In this document: in pieces, positions 59,126 to 64,000 of the stretch
Layout of the letters: every line of letters begins with the position of its first letter
How positions within the stretch are numbered: position 1 is the first letter of the stretch
NCBI GenBank assembly: GCA_964474695.1
Contig: CAYYTK010000011.1
Location: 62,001-126,000, forward strand
Reading direction: 5' to 3'
Source of the DNA: DAOUBP01 sp964474695
GTDB lineage: Bacteria; Chloroflexota; Anaerolineae; CG2-30-64-16
Length of the DNA: 64,000 nucleotides
The notes under the pieces: generated by a model
The model's input: the letters and a program-made list of their open reading frames with translations, nothing else
What the model was told of the DNA's origin: nothing
Databases searched by the model: none
Made by a program: the position numbers and the translations under genes

Positions 59126-60088
59126 TTATGCGGCCACTTGAGAGGCCAGGAACGCCTCAACCTTTTCTCGGGTTGGCAACGCGGGGATCGCGCCGCGCTG
59201 GGTGGTGGTCAGTGCGCCGACGGCGTTGCCTAAGCGCAGGGCAGCTTCGATTTTCTTCTGCTCGAACTGCAGGCCGCCATCCAGCAAGCCGGCCAGCAGC
59301 CCCGCCAGGAACCCATCCCCTGCGCCGGTGGTGTCCACCGCACGGACCCGGAACCCCGGCACCTCGCCGTTGGCATCGGCCGTGAAATAGGCAGAGCCCG
59401 CCGCGCCGCGCGTGATCGTCAACAGCTTAAGGCGATCGTGCCACAGCTTGCGCACCGCGGCCACCTCGTCAGTTTCACCGGTCAGGAATTCCAGTTCTTC
59501 CTCGCTGACCTTGGCCAGGTCCGCGTGCTGCCAGCCGGCCAGCATTCCCGCGCGCGCTGCTTCTGTCGAGGGCCAGAGCGCCAGGCGCAGATTGGGGTCG
59601 TAGGAGATCAGTGCACCCCCGCGGCGGGCGTAATCCAGCGCAGCGAAGGTGGCGCTGCGGCTGGGCTCGCCGATGAGGGAGATCGAGCCGTAGTGGAAGA
59701 TGCGGCCGCTGGCCGCGTAGGGGGCATTCACATCCTCAGGCCGCCACAGCATGTCGGCGCTGGGATGCCGGTAGAACATGAAGCTGCGCTCACCGTCGGC
59801 GCGCAACGAGACAAACGCCAACGCGGTGCGCGCCTCAGGCGAGAAGCTCAGGCCGGCGACATCGACGCCGCTCTGGGCGAGGGTGTCGGCCAGGAAGTGA
59901 CCGAAAGGATCCTCGCCCACCTGGCCCAGGAACCCGGCGCGATAGCCCAACCGGGCCACGCCTACCGCCACATTGGCCGGTGCACCGCCGGCCGCTTTCT
60001 TGAATGCCGCTGCCTCTGTTAGGGAGACGCCCGTTTCAGTGGGCACAAAATCGATCAGCAACTCACCACAAGCGATGACATCAAACAC
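59126..60088 (-). CDS. PfkB-family fructokinase
   Basis: GTG start with AGGAG 8 bases upstream. 320 residues with both PfkB signatures: GGAPANVAVGVARLGYRAGF (~34-53) and DTTGAGDGFLAGLLAGLL (252-269, catalytic Asp258). The sequence GELLIDFVPTETGVSLTEAA resembles fructokinases. It phosphorylates fructose to fructose 6-phosphate with ATP. Amylosucrase, 53 bases upstream, releases fructose from sucrose, so the two form a sucrose-use pair. Confidence 0.9.
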   Translation of the reverse strand: MFDVIACGELLIDFVPTETGVSLTEAAAFKKAAGGAPANVAVGVARLGYRAGFLGQVGEDPFGHFLADTLAQSGVDVAGLSFSPEARTALAFVSLRADGERSFMFYRHPSADMLWRPEDVNAPYAASGRIFHYGSISLIGEPSRSATFAALDYARRGGALISYDPNLRLALWPSTEAARAGMLAGWQHADLAKVSEEELEFLTGETDEVAAVRKLWHDRLKLLTITRGAAGSAYFTADANGEVPGFRVRAVDTTGAGDGFLAGLLAGLLDGGLQFEQKKIEAALRLGNAVGALTTTQRGAIPALPTREKVEAFLASQVAA

Positions 60089-60141
60089 GTGATCTTCTCC
60101 TGAATGCGTTGTAATTCCACCGTCCTCGCCGTGTACGATCC

Positions 60142-62094
<1,953 letters not shown>

Positions 62095-62117
62095 GGGTTA
62101 TGAACTCCGGTTTGTGT

Positions 62118-62552
62118 CTAAGGCCAGTTGCCCAGCCAGCGCACGTCGCATTTGCCGCCCGCCAGGCGGCGCGCGAGCGGTTCATCGGCCGTCACAAGCG
62201 GCAGGTCTAGCTTCTGGGATAATGCCACATAGGATGCATCATAGGCAGTGATCCCAAAGTCAAGAGCTATCGGTAATGCCGCTTCGATAAGTTCTTGCGT
62301 AGGTACAACGCGCAGACCTAAATCACCCAGGTCGATCACATCCAGCAGCGCATCTTCCCGCAGATAGCCGTGATATCGCACATACTTCCACAGGATATTG
62401 GCGCATTCGATGAAGAATAAATCCGGCACATGAAGGCGCGCAGGTAGATCATCGGATAGATGGTCGAACAACGCGTCAGCGCGCTCAGAAAGTGGTTCAT
62501 CCAGGAACAGCTTGATTCCGACGCTGGCATCCACTACACAATCGTAGCTCAT
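62118..62552 (-). CDS. PIN-domain ribonuclease toxin (VapC/FitB type)
   Basis: 144 residues. PIN motifs: acidic DCVVDASVGIKLFLDEPLSE (Asp8), IECANILWK (Glu), and TAYDASYVALSQKLDLPLVT ADE with the second Asp pair near the C-terminus. The overall pattern matches type II toxin nucleases that cut RNA. Start overlaps the antitoxin stop by 4 bases (ATGA), the usual toxin-antitoxin arrangement. Confidence 0.9.
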   Translation of the reverse strand: MSYDCVVDASVGIKLFLDEPLSERADALFDHLSDDLPARLHVPDLFFIECANILWKYVRYHGYLREDALLDVIDLGDLGLRVVPTQELIEAALPIALDFGITAYDASYVALSQKLDLPLVTADEPLARRLAGGKCDVRWLGNWP

Positions 62553-62791
62553 CGTCCGCGATCTTCCCGAAGCAGCAAGGTGCTATCGGGTGCGCCGGCC
62601 AGCGCGGGCCGATAGAGTCTTCGGCCACGGATCGCGGTCAACGCGGTTGCGGGCGAGCGCCTGGCCTCCGCAACCGCCCACGCTAAGAGCTGAACGACTT
62701 CCGCGCTCAAGCTCCGTCCTTGAGCAACTGCGCGCTGCTGGAGCTCGAGGTATAAGTCATCGGGAACGTTACGTACATGCAAGGTAGACAT
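62549..62791 (-). CDS. Antitoxin with ribbon-helix-helix fold (FitA/VapB type)
   Basis: 80 residues from ATG 62791 (GGAGG 9 bases upstream); ATG 62797 lies only 3 bases after that site. N-terminal STLHVRNVPDDLYLELQQRA and AVAQGRSLSAEVVQLLAWAV form the DNA-binding ribbon-helix-helix of FitA-like antitoxins. The basic/Leu-rich tail (RRLYRPALAG) would bind the toxin. It overlaps the PIN toxin gene and probably represses its own promoter through the palindrome at 62832-62848. Confidence 0.88.
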   Translation of the reverse strand: MSTLHVRNVPDDLYLELQQRAVAQGRSLSAEVVQLLAWAVAEARRSPATALTAIRGRRLYRPALAGAPDSTLLLREDRGR

Positions 62792-62817
62792 CGACATTCA
62801 CCTCCGGTAATGTCGCT

Positions 62818-62848
62818 ATCATACCACGATTGGTTGCATAATGCAACC
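62818..62848 (-). promoter_or_regulatory. Promoter and operator palindrome of the toxin-antitoxin pair
   Basis: Minus strand TTGCAT (62841-62846), 17-base spacer, TATGAT (62818-62823) preceded by TGG, an extended -10. A perfect 17-base palindrome GGTTGCAT-A-ATGCAACC (62832-62848) covers the -35, well placed for repression by the antitoxin. Confidence 0.8.
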
Positions 62849-62868
62849 AGGCAAGTGTCCCACCAGGA

Positions 62869-62954
62869 ATTCCGGACCGGCCCGGAATCGAGGCTTTAGC
62901 CCGGTCACATCGGCGTGTGCGAGACCACCAAACCGGCTAAAGCCTCCACTCCGG
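62869..62954. repeat. Dispersed palindromic repeat downstream of trehalose synthase-like gene
   Basis: Arms 62882-62905 and 62932-62954 are inverted near-copies (GAGGCTTTAGCC... / ...GGCTAAAGCCTC). An additional ATTCCGG/CCGGAAT pair lies at 62869-62888. The 20-mer of the left arm recurs at 39478-39497. It ends 10 bases before the trehalose synthase stop. Confidence 0.78.
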
Positions 62955-62964
62955 AGAATCTGGG

Positions 62965-64000
62965 TCAGCGCAGCCGCAGCCAGCGATAGCCGTAGCGCGG
63001 CAGTTCCAGGCGGTAGGGCGCCGTTTTCACCGCAGGCAATGCCTGTCCACTGAACAGATCAACCGGCTCCGCGCCGGCGAACGCGGCCAGGTCGATCTCG
63101 CAGGTCTGAGGTTCCTCCGCCAGGTTGTTGACCACCAGGAGCGTCTCGTTCTCGTAGGTGCGCAGATAGGCCAGGATCGCGTCTCCGGCGGGCGTCAGCA
63201 GGTGCAGCTCGCCGCGGCCGAAAGCGAGTGCGGTCTTGCGCACGGCCAGCATGTCATGCATTCGGTTCAACAGAGAGCCGGGATCGTCGCGCTGGGCCGC
63301 GACGTTGACGCGGCGGTAGCCGAAGGTTTCGTCGACGATCACCGGATCGCCCAATGCGGCCGGGTCGGCCTGGGAGAAGCCGGCGTTGACCGAGTCATCC
63401 CATTGCATGGGGGTGCGCACGCCGTCGCGGTCCTCCAGCCAGATGTTGTCGCCCATCCCGATCTCATCGCCGTAGTAGAGCACCGGCGAACCGATAAGGG
63501 TCAAGAAGATCGAGTTGGCAACCTCGATGCGGCCGCGGTCATTGCCCAGCAGCGGCGCCAGCCGGCGACGGATGCCCATGTTGAGGCGCATGCGCGGCTC
63601 GGGCGCGTAGAAATCCCACATGAATTTTCGTTCTTCCGGCGTCACCATCTCCAGCGTCAGCTCATCGTGGCAGCGCAGGAAGGTGCCCCACTGGCAGTTG
63701 GCCGGGATCGGCGGGGTGCGCGCCAGGATCTCCAGGATGGGGGTCCGATCCGCTTTCGCCAGCGCCATGTAGATGCGCGGCATGAGCGGGAAGTGGAAAT
63801 TCATCTGGAACTCGTCGCCGGGCACGTTGGGATCGTTCGGATCGCCGCCCAGGTAGGGCCGCACGTCCTCGGGCCACATGTTGGCCTCGGAGAGGAGCAT
63901 GGTGCCGGGCGCGTACGCGTCTACGAACGCGCGCAGCCGCTTGAGATAGGCGTGCGTCTCGGGCAGGTTCTCGCAGTTCGTGCCCTCGCGCTCGACCAGG
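62965..64000 (-). CDS. treS: Maltose alpha-D-glucosyltransferase/trehalose synthase, 3' part
   Basis: The frame is open to the window edge (REGTNCENLPETHAYLKRLR is coding before the ATG at 63900), so the gene starts beyond 64000. Visible ~344 residues: LLSEANMWPEDVRPYLGG (contains the catalytic Glu region), FHFPLMPRIYMALAKAD, LRCHDELTLEMVTPEER, VLYYGDEIGMGDNIWLEDRD and GVRTPMQWD, all typical of TreS. The C-terminal maltogenic-amylase-like beta domain ends RLELPRYGYRWLRLR. It interconverts maltose and trehalose. No fused maltokinase is seen at the end. Confidence 0.9.
   Translation of the reverse strand, partial: LVEREGTNCENLPETHAYLKRLRAFVDAYAPGTMLLSEANMWPEDVRPYLGGDPNDPNVPGDEFQMNFHFPLMPRIYMALAKADRTPILEILARTPPIPANCQWGTFLRCHDELTLEMVTPEERKFMWDFYAPEPRMRLNMGIRRRLAPLLGNDRGRIEVANSIFLTLIGSPVLYYGDEIGMGDNIWLEDRDGVRTPMQWDDSVNAGFSQADPAALGDPVIVDETFGYRRVNVAAQRDDPGSLLNRMHDMLAVRKTALAFGRGELHLLTPAGDAILAYLRTYENETLLVVNNLAEEPQTCEIDLAAFAGAEPVDLFSGQALPAVKTAPYRLELPRYGYRWLRLR

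Overview
The window looks like a chromosomal stretch of a GC-rich member of the Chloroflexota (Anaerolineae/Caldilineae-like). This is inferred from many secreted proteins with long Thr/Pro linkers, a recurrent LYLPLVLR-type C-terminal motif, sortase and lipoprotein surface genes, and the absence of any recognisable LPS or outer-membrane machinery. No rRNA, tRNA, CRISPR array or transposase gene was recognised. A 100-N assembly gap lies at 19869-19968.

Region 1 (1-9720, + strand) is an exopolysaccharide operon: an O-antigen-ligase-like membrane protein cut by the window edge, five glycosyltransferases, a nucleotidyltransferase/P-loop kinase fusion, a hexapeptide acyltransferase and a methyltransferase. 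Most genes overlap by 4 bases or nearly touch. Region 2 (10060-22408, +) alternates large secreted Thr/Pro-rich proteins with a priming sugar transferase and a B12-binding radical SAM protein. The protein split by the N gap is most simply one gene of at least 1,594 residues.

Region 3 (22434-39334, - strand) is a surface and processing locus. A promoter at 39406-39434 precedes a sortase, a flippase-like membrane protein, a DUF11 protein ending in an LPPTG motif, a DUF2723-type membrane protein and a DUF4012 protein. Next come a four-helix-bundle gene bracketed by inverted GC-rich octamer arrays, an FN3-like protein, an HprK-like kinase, a PqqD-like protein and a 43-residue RiPP-precursor-like peptide with its own promoter. 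The locus ends with a tandem-repeat secreted protein, a membrane-anchored secreted protein, two C25 (gingipain-type) peptidases and two further FN3-like paralogues. Two candidate poorly described systems sit here: the peptide/PqqD/kinase cassette, and the pairing of C25 peptidases with YLPLVLR-type C-termini.

Region 4 (39335-41836, +) is a four-gene islet with a minimal FtsK-type ATPase and its own near-consensus promoter framed by an inverted repeat. Region 5 (41837-56032) is mainly housekeeping: holA, a DUF6391 protein, mutS2, two sugar-phosphate enzymes for GDP-mannose-type precursors, a DUF4332 protein, dnaK, a zinc metallopeptidase and two HtrA-like serine proteases, with clear hairpin terminators.

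Region 6 (56133-64000, - strand) has a small YLPLMLR-terminated protein, a large YadA-head-like repeat protein, fructokinase, amylosucrase, a VapBC-type toxin-antitoxin pair with a palindromic operator, and the 3' part of a trehalose synthase-like gene. Fructokinase and amylosucrase together suggest sucrose use: amylosucrase releases fructose, which fructokinase phosphorylates. Several dispersed palindromic repeats (24577-24790, 31059-31156, 62869-62954 with a half copy at 39478) lie at gene boundaries.
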